Shown here in pieces: positions 43,288-51,504 of a DNA stretch of 64,000 nt. The notes under the pieces are model-generated. The model had not been told where the DNA came from, made no database searches, and saw nothing but the letters and a program-made list of their open reading frames with translations. The stretch spans positions 62,001 through 126,000 of the forward strand of contig DATKSL010000027.1 in assembly GCA_035531675.1 (NCBI GenBank), in the 5' to 3' direction. The translations under genes and the position numbers were made by a program. The stretch comes from JAJPIG01 sp035531675. Its GTDB lineage: Bacteria > Desulfobacterota > Binatia > Binatales > Binataceae. Position 1 is the stretch's first letter. Every line of letters starts with the position of its first letter.

Positions 43288-45342
43288 TCAGGCTTCCTGG
43301 AGCTGGCGGGCGAACTGGCGCACTCCGGGCGGACGTCCAGCGACGATCAGCTCGTCACCGGACTTGAGCGCGCGGTCCGGCGCAATCGGCACAAAACCGC
43401 TCGCCGGGTCATCGCGATTGCGCACCGCCAGGACGCTGACCTCGAAGCGCGCGCGCGGATCAAGCTCGCGCAGGGTCTTGCCGGCCGCCGCTTCGGGAAC
43501 CGCGACGCGCGAGACCCGATAGCCGGTGGCCCAGTAGATATTCGATTCGCGGGTGGCGAGCGTCGACAGCGATACGCTGACGCGATTGAAGGTCTGCGCG
43601 ATCGCGCGGCGCGTGACCAGGCCCAGAAACTTGCCGCCGTGCTCGTCCTCGACCACCGGCAACTCGTCGAGCGCATCGTACTCCATCAACTGGGCCGCCT
43701 CATCGAGCGTGGTGACCGGAGTGACGATCGGCGAGTTACGCCAGGCCAGGTCATAAGCGTTGACCAGCGGACCTAGTTCGTTGCCGCCGCCGAGCAGCGC
43801 CAGCAACTGGTGGGTGACGATAATCCCGGACAGCCCGCCCTCACCGTCGACCACCGGCACAATCGCCTGAGCCGTCTCGCCGGCGATGCGCAGTACGTCG
43901 GCCAGCGAGCTATTCTCGCTCAGAGTGTCGACCTCATGGGTCATCACGGCGCTGACCGGTATCTGGCTCAGGACCAGCCGCTCCTTGCCGATCTCGAGAC
44001 TTTTGCCGGCCCGGGCCAGCGCGAAGGTATCGATCGATTCGGGCTCGATGGCGCGCGCCACCAGCATCGAAAGCACCACCGTGATCATCGCCGGCAGGGT
44101 GATCTGGAGATCGCGGGTGGTCTCGAACAGCAGGAACAGCGCCGTCATCGGCGCGTGCGTGGCGCTGCTCAGGAAGGCGCCGAGTCCGACGAAGGCATAC
44201 GAACCGCGCGAACCGGTGAACGACGGCAGCAGCTTGGCGAACACCCGCTGGATGGTGCCGCCGCACATCGTGCCGATAAAGAAGATCGGGCCGAACACGC
44301 CGCCCGGCGCGCCGCAGCCGAGCGATATCGCGCTGGCGAAGAATTTGGCGGCGGCCAGCGCGCTCATCCGGGCAAGCGTGAAATGGCCCTGCAAGGCGTG
44401 GTTGATCACGGGGTAGCCGTCGGACAGGTTTTGCGGCAGCGGGATCGCGATCAGGCCGACCGCCAGCAGGCCGACGCCGAGCTTCACCCAGTCGGGCCAC
44501 GGCAGCCGGCGAAAGAAATCGGCCACCTGATGGACGACGTGTATATAGCCGGCGGCGATCGCCCCGATGGTGATTCCCATCACGCCGTAGGTCACCATCT
44601 CCCAGTAGCTCTTCAGTTCGAACGGCGCCGGCACGAACACCGCGGCGTTGCCGGTCAGCGCGCGCGAGGTCACCACCGCGCTCATGGTCGCGATGATCAG
44701 CAGCGACAGGTTCGCCAGCTCGGTCTGATTCAGCAGCACGATCTCCTGCGCGAACATCAGACCGCCGATCGGCGCATTGAAGGTGGTGGCGATTCCCGCT
44801 CCGGCGCCGGCGGCGACCAGCACCTTGGCGCGCTCGGCCGACAGCCGGCGCATCTGCGCGACCGCCGAGCCGATAGCGCCACCGATCTGCGCGATCGGAC
44901 CTTCGCGGCCGACCGAGGCGCCCGAGCCCAGCGACAGTGCCGCGCCCAGCGCCTTGACCACGATCCAGGTGCGCTTGATACGGGCGTTGCCGAGGTTGAC
45001 CATCTCCAGGAAATGCGGAAATCCGTAGCCCATCACGTCGCCCGGGAAGAACCAGTTGAGCGCCAGGATTCCGGCCCCGCCCGAGAGCAGAATGACCGGT
45101 ATCAACGACGCGTGAAGCGAGTACAGGCGTATCCCGAGCGCATGCCATTCGACGTCCATGAACAGGTAGGAAAAGAAATCGATCAGCTCGCGAAAGCCCA
45201 GGTTGCCGAGCGCGCCCAGCACCCCGACCATCACGGCCAGCAGGATTAATTCGACATACTCGAACTGGTCCGAGCGCAGCGCCAGGAAGGAGCCGAGCCG
45301 CGGCCAGACGGTAGTGGAGGTTTCTTTCGGTGCAGCAGCCAT
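43288..45342 (-). CDS. ClC chloride channel/transporter with CBS pair and TrkA_C domain
   Basis: A 684-residue ClC protein. About 11-12 hydrophobic segments cover residues 1-430. Selectivity-filter motifs are GYGFP, GREGPIAQIGGA with the gating Glu, and GAPGGVFGPIFFIG. Two CBS domains (about 475-600: VSAVMTHEVDTLSENSSLAD and ALDELPVVEDEHGG) and a TrkA_C-like domain (about 610-680: PDRALKSGDELIVAG) follow, giving nucleotide or ligand control. It is 6 bp upstream of the hydrolase gene's stop on the same strand, at the end of the aminotransferase-hydrolase run. Confidence 0.93.
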   Translation of the reverse strand: MAAAPKETSTTVWPRLGSFLALRSDQFEYVELILLAVMVGVLGALGNLGFRELIDFFSYLFMDVEWHALGIRLYSLHASLIPVILLSGGAGILALNWFFPGDVMGYGFPHFLEMVNLGNARIKRTWIVVKALGAALSLGSGASVGREGPIAQIGGAIGSAVAQMRRLSAERAKVLVAAGAGAGIATTFNAPIGGLMFAQEIVLLNQTELANLSLLIIATMSAVVTSRALTGNAAVFVPAPFELKSYWEMVTYGVMGITIGAIAAGYIHVVHQVADFFRRLPWPDWVKLGVGLLAVGLIAIPLPQNLSDGYPVINHALQGHFTLARMSALAAAKFFASAISLGCGAPGGVFGPIFFIGTMCGGTIQRVFAKLLPSFTGSRGSYAFVGLGAFLSSATHAPMTALFLLFETTRDLQITLPAMITVVLSMLVARAIEPESIDTFALARAGKSLEIGKERLVLSQIPVSAVMTHEVDTLSENSSLADVLRIAGETAQAIVPVVDGEGGLSGIIVTHQLLALLGGGNELGPLVNAYDLAWRNSPIVTPVTTLDEAAQLMEYDALDELPVVEDEHGGKFLGLVTRRAIAQTFNRVSVSLSTLATRESNIYWATGYRVSRVAVPEAAAGKTLRELDPRARFEVSVLAVRNRDDPASGFVPIAPDRALKSGDELIVAGRPPGVRQFARQLQEA

Positions 45343-45348
45343 CTTCAG

Positions 45349-46224
45349 CTAGATTTTAAGGAACTCGCGCACCACGCCAAGGAACTTGGCCAGGCGATCG
45401 TGATGAACCCAGTGGCCGGCGCCGCCAATCACGACCGACTGCGCATCGTTAAATGCGCTCAGCCGCCCGTCGCGCTCCGGCTCGCCCGCCCACGGCGACT
45501 CATCGCCGCGCACCAGCAGGCAGGGGCTGGTGATACGGGCCCAGATTTCACTGGCGTCCTTGAGGTTGAAAAGATAGGGCGAAGTGGCGTGTACGTAGTT
45601 GTCGAACTTCCACGAGTAGCTGCCATTCTCGTTACGACGCACGCCGTGAACGGTCAGATGGCGCGCCTGGTCGACACTGAGATGCGGGTTCGCTTCGCGC
45701 ATCCGGCTGAGTGCATCGTCGAGCGTCGCGTATTCGCGCACCTTGCGCCGCGCCAGCCCCTGCATCACCTCGATCCAGTTGCGCATGCGCTGCGGGGCGG
45801 CGGTTTCCTGGATCATCGAGGGCGGCGGACCGAGTCCCTCGATCGCGACCACCGCGCGCACCCGCTCGGGAAAAACTCCGGCGTACTGCAGCACCACGCC
45901 GCCGCCCAGCGAGTGGCCGATGAAGGTGGTCGGCTCGGTGCCGATGGCGCTCATCAACTGCGCCAGGTCGAGCACGTAATCGATCATCGAGTAGCTGCCG
46001 CCGATCGCCCAGTCGGAGTCGCCATGGCCGCGCAGATCGGGCGCGACGACGTGAAAATGGCGGCGCAGATCGAGCGCCACCCAGTCCCAGTTGCGGGCGT
46101 GATCGCGGCCGCCATGGACCAGGATCGCCAGCGGGCGAGTCTCGTTGCCCCAGTCGACGTAATGGAGCTTGAGCCGCTGGGCGAAGAAGTAATGAGAAGT
46201 CGGTCCGATGATTTGATCAGGCAT
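45349..46224 (-). CDS. Alpha/beta hydrolase
   Basis: A 291-residue alpha/beta-hydrolase-fold enzyme. The oxyanion loop is VHGGRDHARNWDW, the nucleophile Ser is in GHSLGGG and the catalytic His in GGAGHWVHHD; an acid near LVRGDESPW completes the triad. Substrate unknown. It lies between an aminotransferase and the ClC channel on the same strand, tightly before the latter. Confidence 0.88.
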   Translation of the reverse strand: MPDQIIGPTSHYFFAQRLKLHYVDWGNETRPLAILVHGGRDHARNWDWVALDLRRHFHVVAPDLRGHGDSDWAIGGSYSMIDYVLDLAQLMSAIGTEPTTFIGHSLGGGVVLQYAGVFPERVRAVVAIEGLGPPPSMIQETAAPQRMRNWIEVMQGLARRKVREYATLDDALSRMREANPHLSVDQARHLTVHGVRRNENGSYSWKFDNYVHATSPYLFNLKDASEIWARITSPCLLVRGDESPWAGEPERDGRLSAFNDAQSVVIGGAGHWVHHDRLAKFLGVVREFLKI

Positions 46225-46301
46225 AAGCTCGTCTTGCCGGCCCCTCCCAGCGTGCCGGTCAGAATATCAGAAACCGCCGTCGGCGGCGCTTCAGGTCATT
46301 G

Positions 46302-47624
46302 TTACAGCGACGGCGCCACCTGGTCGAAAGCGGCGCGCAGCGTCTGCGTGATGAAACCAATTTCCTCGTCGCCGATGATGAAGGGCGGCGTGATCATTAC
46401 GGCGTCGCCGCCCGCCGCCCCCGCCATCCCGCGCGCCGGGTAGACGAACAGCCCGCGTTCGAGCGCCGCGTCGATCACCCGCGGCGTGACGCGCTGGTCG
46501 AACCGATACGGAGTCTTCGAGGAGCGGTCGCGGACCAGTTCGATAGCCCAGAACATGCCGATGCCGCGGACGTCGCCGACCAGCGGATGGCCCGAGAGCT
46601 CTTCCTTGAGGCGCGCGCCCAGCCGCGCACCGACTTCGGCGGCGCGCTCGACCAGCCGCTCGCGCTCCATGATTTCCAGCGCCTTGTCGGCCAGCGCGCA
46701 GGCCAGCGGATGATTACTGTAGGTGAAGAACATGAAGTCGGCGCCGGCGCGCTCGCATTCCTCGACCAGCGCCGCATCCGCCGCGACCATCCCCATCGGC
46801 ATATAGCCGCCGGTCAGCCCCTTGCCGCCGACCAGGATGTCGGGCTTGACGTTCCAGTGATCGACGGCAAAGCGCCGGCCGGTGCGGCCGAACCCGGTCA
46901 TCACCTCGTCAGCGATCAGCAGCACGTCGTAGCGCCGGCAGATTTCTGCGATGCGCGGCCAGTACTCCTTGACCGGCACCACCGCGCCGCCCGACGAACC
47001 CATCATCGGCTCGGCCAGAAACGCCGCGATAGTGTCGGGGCCATGCTTCAGAATCTCGGCTTCGAGCGCCTCCGCACAATCGAGATCACAGCCGGGATAG
47101 CTCTTGTCCCACGGGCATCGGTAACAGAAGCTCGGCGGAATCTTGGGCCAGTCCAACAGCACCGCTTCGTAATCCTTGCGGCGCAGGTTATGGCCTGCCG
47201 AGAGCGCGCCGAGCGTGTTGCCATGGTAGGAGAACTGGCGCGAAATAATCTTGGTGCGGCCGGCGCGGCCGCGGGTCTTCTGACACAGCAGCGCAAACTT
47301 GATCGCTGATTCGATCGCCTCCGAGCCGCCGCTGGTGAAATAAAAGCGGGTGAGGCCCGGCGGCGTCCAGCGCTTGAGCCGCGCGACCAGCGCGGTGCGC
47401 TCGGCGGAATCGAACACCGGCACGATATAATTGATGCGACCGACCACCTCGGCGGCCACCCGCGCCATCTCTTCGCGTCCCTGGCCGATATGCACCACCA
47501 CCGCGCCGCCGCCGGCATCGAGGATTTTGCGGCCGCCGCGCGCATACAGATAGGCGCCCTCGGCGCGTTCGATGAACAAATCGAAAGGGCTACGAAAGAA
47601 CAGCGGTTCCTGCTTATCCGGCAT
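46302..47624 (-). CDS. Class III pyridoxal-phosphate aminotransferase
   Basis: A 440-residue fold-type I aminotransferase. PLP-binding Lys268 lies in LVGGKGLTGGYMP and Asp239 in LLIADEVMTGFGRTGR; the GGSEAIESAIK and RQFSYHGNTLGALS blocks are typical. A Cys cluster (Cys167, Cys170, Cys179, Cys183 in FCYRCPWDKSYPGCDLDC) may bind a metal or form disulfides. The amino donor and acceptor are unknown. It is 32 bp downstream of the AMACR-like gene and on the same strand. Confidence 0.88.
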   Translation of the reverse strand: MPDKQEPLFFRSPFDLFIERAEGAYLYARGGRKILDAGGGAVVVHIGQGREEMARVAAEVVGRINYIVPVFDSAERTALVARLKRWTPPGLTRFYFTSGGSEAIESAIKFALLCQKTRGRAGRTKIISRQFSYHGNTLGALSAGHNLRRKDYEAVLLDWPKIPPSFCYRCPWDKSYPGCDLDCAEALEAEILKHGPDTIAAFLAEPMMGSSGGAVVPVKEYWPRIAEICRRYDVLLIADEVMTGFGRTGRRFAVDHWNVKPDILVGGKGLTGGYMPMGMVAADAALVEECERAGADFMFFTYSNHPLACALADKALEIMERERLVERAAEVGARLGARLKEELSGHPLVGDVRGIGMFWAIELVRDRSSKTPYRFDQRVTPRVIDAALERGLFVYPARGMAGAAGGDAVMITPPFIIGDEEIGFITQTLRAAFDQVAPSL

Positions 47625-47656
47625 GCGACGATTTTAGGTCTTTGACCAGGAGGCTG

Positions 47657-48859
47657 CTACTTGATGGCGCCCTCCCGACGCCAGCGTTCGATACTGTCGG
47701 GCTGATAGCCGAGCGCACCCAGGATCTCGTCGGTATGCTGTCCGAGCGCCGGCGCCAGCGAACGGATCTCGCCGGGCGTGGCCGAGAGCTTGACCGAGAC
47801 GCCGACCTGGCGAACCTTTTCGCCGCCGGGACCTTCGAGATCGACGATCATCCGGCGCGCGCGCACCTGCGGGTCGTCGGCGACCTCGCCGAGCTCGAGC
47901 ATGCGGCCGACACAAATGTCGGTCTTGCTCAGGATCTCGAACCATTCGTCGCGCGTGCGGGTCAGGAAGGCGGCTTCGAAACAGCTCCGGATCTCATCGC
48001 GTTTGGCGGGATCGAATTCGTGCGCGATCAGATCCTCGCGGCCGAGCGCCTTGCACAGGTTGGCGAAGAACCACGGCTCGAGCGCCGCGATGGTGACGTA
48101 CTTGCCGTCCTTGGTGAGATAGAAATTGTAGTTGGGCAGGCCGCCGTCGAGCATGGTCTCGCCCCGCATCGGCACCTTACCGGTCGCGAAGAAGGTCGAG
48201 AAGGTCTGCGCCAGCAACGCGATGGTGCCGTCGAGCATCGAGATATCAACGTACTGCCCGCGCCCGGTGCTGTGCCGGGCGACCAGCGCGGCCAGGATAC
48301 CGATCGCGCCGTGCATCCCGCCGCCCGCGTAATCGGCCAGCAGGTTGTGCGGAATAGTCGGCGGCTCGCCCTTGCGCCCGAAAATCGACAGCAGTCCGGC
48401 GGTGCCGATGTAATTGAGATCATGCCCAACTACGTTGCGGCACGGACCGTCCTGACCGTAGCCGGTCACCGCGCAGTAGATCAGCGCGGGGTTGCGCACC
48501 GCCAGGGTCTCGTAATCGATCCCGAGCCGCTGGGCGACGCCCGGCCGGAACTCCTCGACGACGATATCGGCGCGCTGCGCCAGGCGCAGATAAATCTGCT
48601 TGCCCGCGGGGCTCTTGAGATTGAGACCGATCGATTTCTTGTTGCGGTTGAGTGCATTGTAAGGCGAGCCGCCGAAACCGCCGGTCGGCAGCTTCACTCC
48701 CGCCGCACCGGCCTGCTGGGCGCGGCGGCCGCCGGGCGGGCCCGGCTCCTCGATCTTGATCACCTCGGCGCCGAGGTCGCCCAGGATCATGGTGCAGAAT
48801 GGTCCGGGCGCAAGCCGCGTCAGGTCCAGTACTTTTATTCCTTCAAGCGGTGCGGCCAT
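47657..48859 (-). CDS. CaiB/BaiF family protein, alpha-methylacyl-CoA racemase-like (3 of 3)
   Basis: A 400-residue protein closest to alpha-methylacyl-CoA racemase. The GHDLNYIGTAGLLS block holds His146 and NLLADYAGGGM holds Asp176, the two residues matching the AMACR catalytic His126 and Asp156. The N-terminus is LGDLGAEVIKIEEPGPPGG. It may epimerise branched or sterol-type acyl-CoA thioesters; a plain CoA-transferase role cannot be ruled out. It leads a run of five same-strand genes ending at the ClC channel. Confidence 0.9.
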   Translation of the reverse strand: MAAPLEGIKVLDLTRLAPGPFCTMILGDLGAEVIKIEEPGPPGGRRAQQAGAAGVKLPTGGFGGSPYNALNRNKKSIGLNLKSPAGKQIYLRLAQRADIVVEEFRPGVAQRLGIDYETLAVRNPALIYCAVTGYGQDGPCRNVVGHDLNYIGTAGLLSIFGRKGEPPTIPHNLLADYAGGGMHGAIGILAALVARHSTGRGQYVDISMLDGTIALLAQTFSTFFATGKVPMRGETMLDGGLPNYNFYLTKDGKYVTIAALEPWFFANLCKALGREDLIAHEFDPAKRDEIRSCFEAAFLTRTRDEWFEILSKTDICVGRMLELGEVADDPQVRARRMIVDLEGPGGEKVRQVGVSVKLSATPGEIRSLAPALGQHTDEILGALGYQPDSIERWRREGAIK

Positions 48860-48950
48860 CCGAGCCTCCCCTAGCGGCGCGCGCGGGCGGTAGAGATCGA
48901 AATTTAAAGCGTTTAATCGTCACAGGCAAACGCGGACGCGGGCCAAGCTC

Positions 48951-49799
48951 TCAGCTGCTGCCCAATCCGGAGCTGGCGCGCACGCGCGCCAGCAACTGAT
49001 TGAGCGCGCGCAGGCCCCGCACCATGTGCGCGCCGTACCAATGCAGGTCGCGCCCGTTGATCAGCAGCACGCGCCGGCCCAGCGCCGCCGGCAGCGCCTC
49101 TTTCATCTCGCGGAGGTCGTCGTCGGTAAACACGTACGGCTCATCGGGCAGCAGCACGACGTCGGGCCGCTCCTCGAGCGCCTGCTGCAGCGTGACGCGC
49201 GGGTAGCGCTCGCCGGCGGCGGCAAAGATATTTCTGAAGCCGAGCATCCGCAGCACATCATGCGCATAGGTGTCGGCGTTGAACGTCATCCAGGGGTTCT
49301 TCCATACCGGGCAAAAGACCCGCAGCCGCAGCTTCATCCAGACGCCGAGGCCGGCCTCGATCTCGCTCACCGCCATCACGATCTCACGCGTCAGCGCCGC
49401 GGCCGCGTGCTCGGCGCCGAGTACGCTGCCCAGGCGCAGGACGGATTCGACCACGCCCGGGACGGTGCGCGGATAGGTGACGAACACCGGGATGCCGTGT
49501 TCGCGCAGGCGATCGATATCCTCGCGCCGATTCTCCTCGGCGTTGGCGATTACCAGGTCCGGGCTGAGCCGCATGATCGCGCCGAGGTCGGGATTCTTGG
49601 TGCCGCCAACCTTGGCCAGCGGCGCCACTTCAGAGGCCGGGGCGACACAAAAACGCGTGACCCCTGCCACTCGCGGGCCGACGCCGAGCGCGAACAGGGT
49701 CTCGGTCCAGCTCGGAACCAGCGACACGACCCTGGCCGGCGGCGCTGCGAGTTCCACCCGCAGGCCGAGGTCATCGAGCACCTGCACGCCCGCACCCAT
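48951..49799 (-). CDS. BtuF-like helical-backbone metal/cobalamin-binding protein, no signal peptide
   Basis: A 282-residue protein with the fold of class III periplasmic binding proteins (BtuF/FhuD type). Marks are RVVSLVPSWTETLFALG, NPDLGAIMRLSPDLVIAN, GIPVFVTYPRTVPGVVESV and a C-terminal RPDVVLLPDEPYVF. It begins MGAGVQVLDDLGLRVEL and has no signal peptide, so it may stay in the cytoplasm or use another start. No BtuC or BtuD partner is near. It begins 7 bp after the stop of the upstream small membrane gene. Confidence 0.8.
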   Translation of the reverse strand: MGAGVQVLDDLGLRVELAAPPARVVSLVPSWTETLFALGVGPRVAGVTRFCVAPASEVAPLAKVGGTKNPDLGAIMRLSPDLVIANAEENRREDIDRLREHGIPVFVTYPRTVPGVVESVLRLGSVLGAEHAAAALTREIVMAVSEIEAGLGVWMKLRLRVFCPVWKNPWMTFNADTYAHDVLRMLGFRNIFAAAGERYPRVTLQQALEERPDVVLLPDEPYVFTDDDLREMKEALPAALGRRVLLINGRDLHWYGAHMVRGLRALNQLLARVRASSGLGSS

Positions 49800-49805
49800 C
49801 AGCTT

Positions 49806-50099
49806 CTATCTCGCCTTGCTCGTCCGGTTTCGAATGAGGGCGCCGAGTTCCCGGCGATCGACGTCGCTGAGATTCTCACCGTCCGGCCTGGCGCCGGCCG
49901 GCATCGCGCGTGGACCGGCGGCAGCTTCGGATCGATCCGCAGCGGCGCCGAAGCGCTGAGGCGCGGAGCGATGCGGGCCGCGGATCGGCATCAGCATCCG
50001 GCGCGTAATGAAGCCCGCGATCAACAGCATCAGAGCGATAATCAGGATGAGCTTGGTTTTCAAGCCCCGCCGCCGTTTGCGATTACGTCGCTTTGCCAT
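49806..50099 (-). CDS. Small single-pass membrane protein, unknown
   Basis: A 97-residue protein with a very basic start (AKRRNRKRRRGLKTK), one membrane helix (LILIIALMLLIAGF) and an Arg/Ala-rich tail. I recognise no family. It is 7 bp before the BtuF-like gene and shares its strand, so they are probably co-transcribed. Confidence 0.55.
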   Translation of the reverse strand: MAKRRNRKRRRGLKTKLILIIALMLLIAGFITRRMLMPIRGPHRSAPQRFGAAADRSEAAAGPRAMPAGARPDGENLSDVDRRELGALIRNRTSKAR

Positions 50100-50182
50100 G
50101 ACATCGTTCGGCCGACGGGTCGAAACAGCTAACCCCTCTCCATCAACGTGACCGGCAATCTAACCGGTCCGAGCGAGCCATC

Positions 50183-51397
50183 CTACCGCACCGGCCGGCC
50201 GAGAAGAACCGCCCTCGCCCATCGCGCGATCAGCCGGCGCGCCGGCACCTGGTCGAGATTGCGCGCGCCGTTGTACCAATCGACGCCCATTTGCTGGGCC
50301 TTGGGACTCAGCTGAGCGAGGCGAAAGTAGAGCCGATGGCGCGGACCATAGAAGCGGCGCGCCGCGAACGCCAGCCGGCCGAGCTTGCGGCCGACCGCGC
50401 CGCTCCGCAGCGTACGATCGTAATCCCGCAACGCGTCGCCGTCGCCGTCGAGAAAACGCGCGATCGACTCCGCCGCCAGCCGCCCGTGCTCGAAGGCATA
50501 GGAGATGCCCTCGCCCATCAGTGGATCGACCCCGGCAGCATCGCCGGCCAGCAGCGCGCGGCGCGTGGCAAATCCGTCGCCCGCGTCGAACCATCGAATC
50601 GGAAAGGCCCGAAAGCATCGCGCATCCGTCGGGATAGCGATCTGCGGAAACGCTTCCCTGAGTTGATCGATCATCAATCGATTCGACACCCGGCCGTCGG
50701 CAAATTGATCGTAGATGCCGGCGTTAAGATGCGCCCGGCCGTCGACCATGCAGGGGAATGACCAGGCATAGCCGCGCACACCGGCCCGCACACAATCAAA
50801 GTCGAAGCGGTAGCGACGATCGCGGAACTCGACAGCGACCTCGGGATCGACCGGGACGTCGACCATCAGGCCGCGGCCGATAAGCTCGCGCCGTTCGCTG
50901 AACAGCGCGCGCCGCACGCGGCTGCCCGAGCCGTCGGCGCCGACTATCAGCGGCGCTTCGAAGCTGCCGCGCACGGCCGTGACGCGCACCGAATCGGCCC
51001 CCTCTTCGACCCGGTCGACCCGGCAATCCTCGACGATCCTGAGACCGGCGCGCCGTGCAGCCGCCGCCAGCGAGGCGTCGAACTGGTCGCGGCGCACGAT
51101 GGTGCAGAGCACCTCGCCGCGCGGGATGTCGACGCTGCCAATCTCGGTGCGGGCCACGCCGGCGGTGACCTGTACCGCGGGAACGTCGAGGCCGATACCG
51201 AGTTCGTCGAGCGCCGCGATGGTTTTGGGAATCAGGCCGCCGGCGCAGACCTTGGGCCGCGGATGGCGCGCCTTGTCGAGCGCGATTACCCGCCCGGCCA
51301 ACTCCGGGCGTCGGGCGAGCAGGTAGAGCGCGGTCGCGAGACCGGCGGGTCCGGCGCCGGCGATAATCAGGTCGCATCGCTCCCGCCCCTGGTTCAT
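50183..51397 (-). CDS. FAD-dependent oxidoreductase, geranylgeranyl reductase family
   Basis: A 404-residue flavoprotein. The Rossmann motif is LIIAGAGPAGLATALYLL, and the family blocks KVCAGGLIPKT, VGADGSGSRVRR and the FAD-binding LLAGDAAGVDPLMGEGISYAFEHG are all there. Members reduce isoprenoid double bonds (chlorophyll, archaeal lipids, quinone side chains) or act on other lipids. Substrate unknown. The htrA terminator lies just upstream of its start. Confidence 0.88.
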   Translation of the reverse strand: MNQGRERCDLIIAGAGPAGLATALYLLARRPELAGRVIALDKARHPRPKVCAGGLIPKTIAALDELGIGLDVPAVQVTAGVARTEIGSVDIPRGEVLCTIVRRDQFDASLAAAARRAGLRIVEDCRVDRVEEGADSVRVTAVRGSFEAPLIVGADGSGSRVRRALFSERRELIGRGLMVDVPVDPEVAVEFRDRRYRFDFDCVRAGVRGYAWSFPCMVDGRAHLNAGIYDQFADGRVSNRLMIDQLREAFPQIAIPTDARCFRAFPIRWFDAGDGFATRRALLAGDAAGVDPLMGEGISYAFEHGRLAAESIARFLDGDGDALRDYDRTLRSGAVGRKLGRLAFAARRFYGPRHRLYFRLAQLSPKAQQMGVDWYNGARNLDQVPARRLIARWARAVLLGRPVR

Positions 51398-51441
51398 CGC
51401 CGGTCAGCTCCGATGGGGACCCGCGGATTGGCGGCTCATCG

Positions 51442-51481
51442 AAAAAAAGCGGAGGAACGGACTTGCGATCCGTTCCTCCGC
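51442..51481 (-). terminator. Rho-independent terminator downstream of htrA
   Basis: On the minus strand GCGGAGGAACGGA (51481-51469) pairs perfectly with TCCGTTCCTCCGC (51461-51449) around a 7-nt loop, followed by seven T (51448-51442). It lies 24 bp after the htrA stop and ends that transcript before the flavoprotein gene. Confidence 0.93.
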
Positions 51482-51504
51482 GACCTGGTAGACAGGCTTG
51501 GCTA

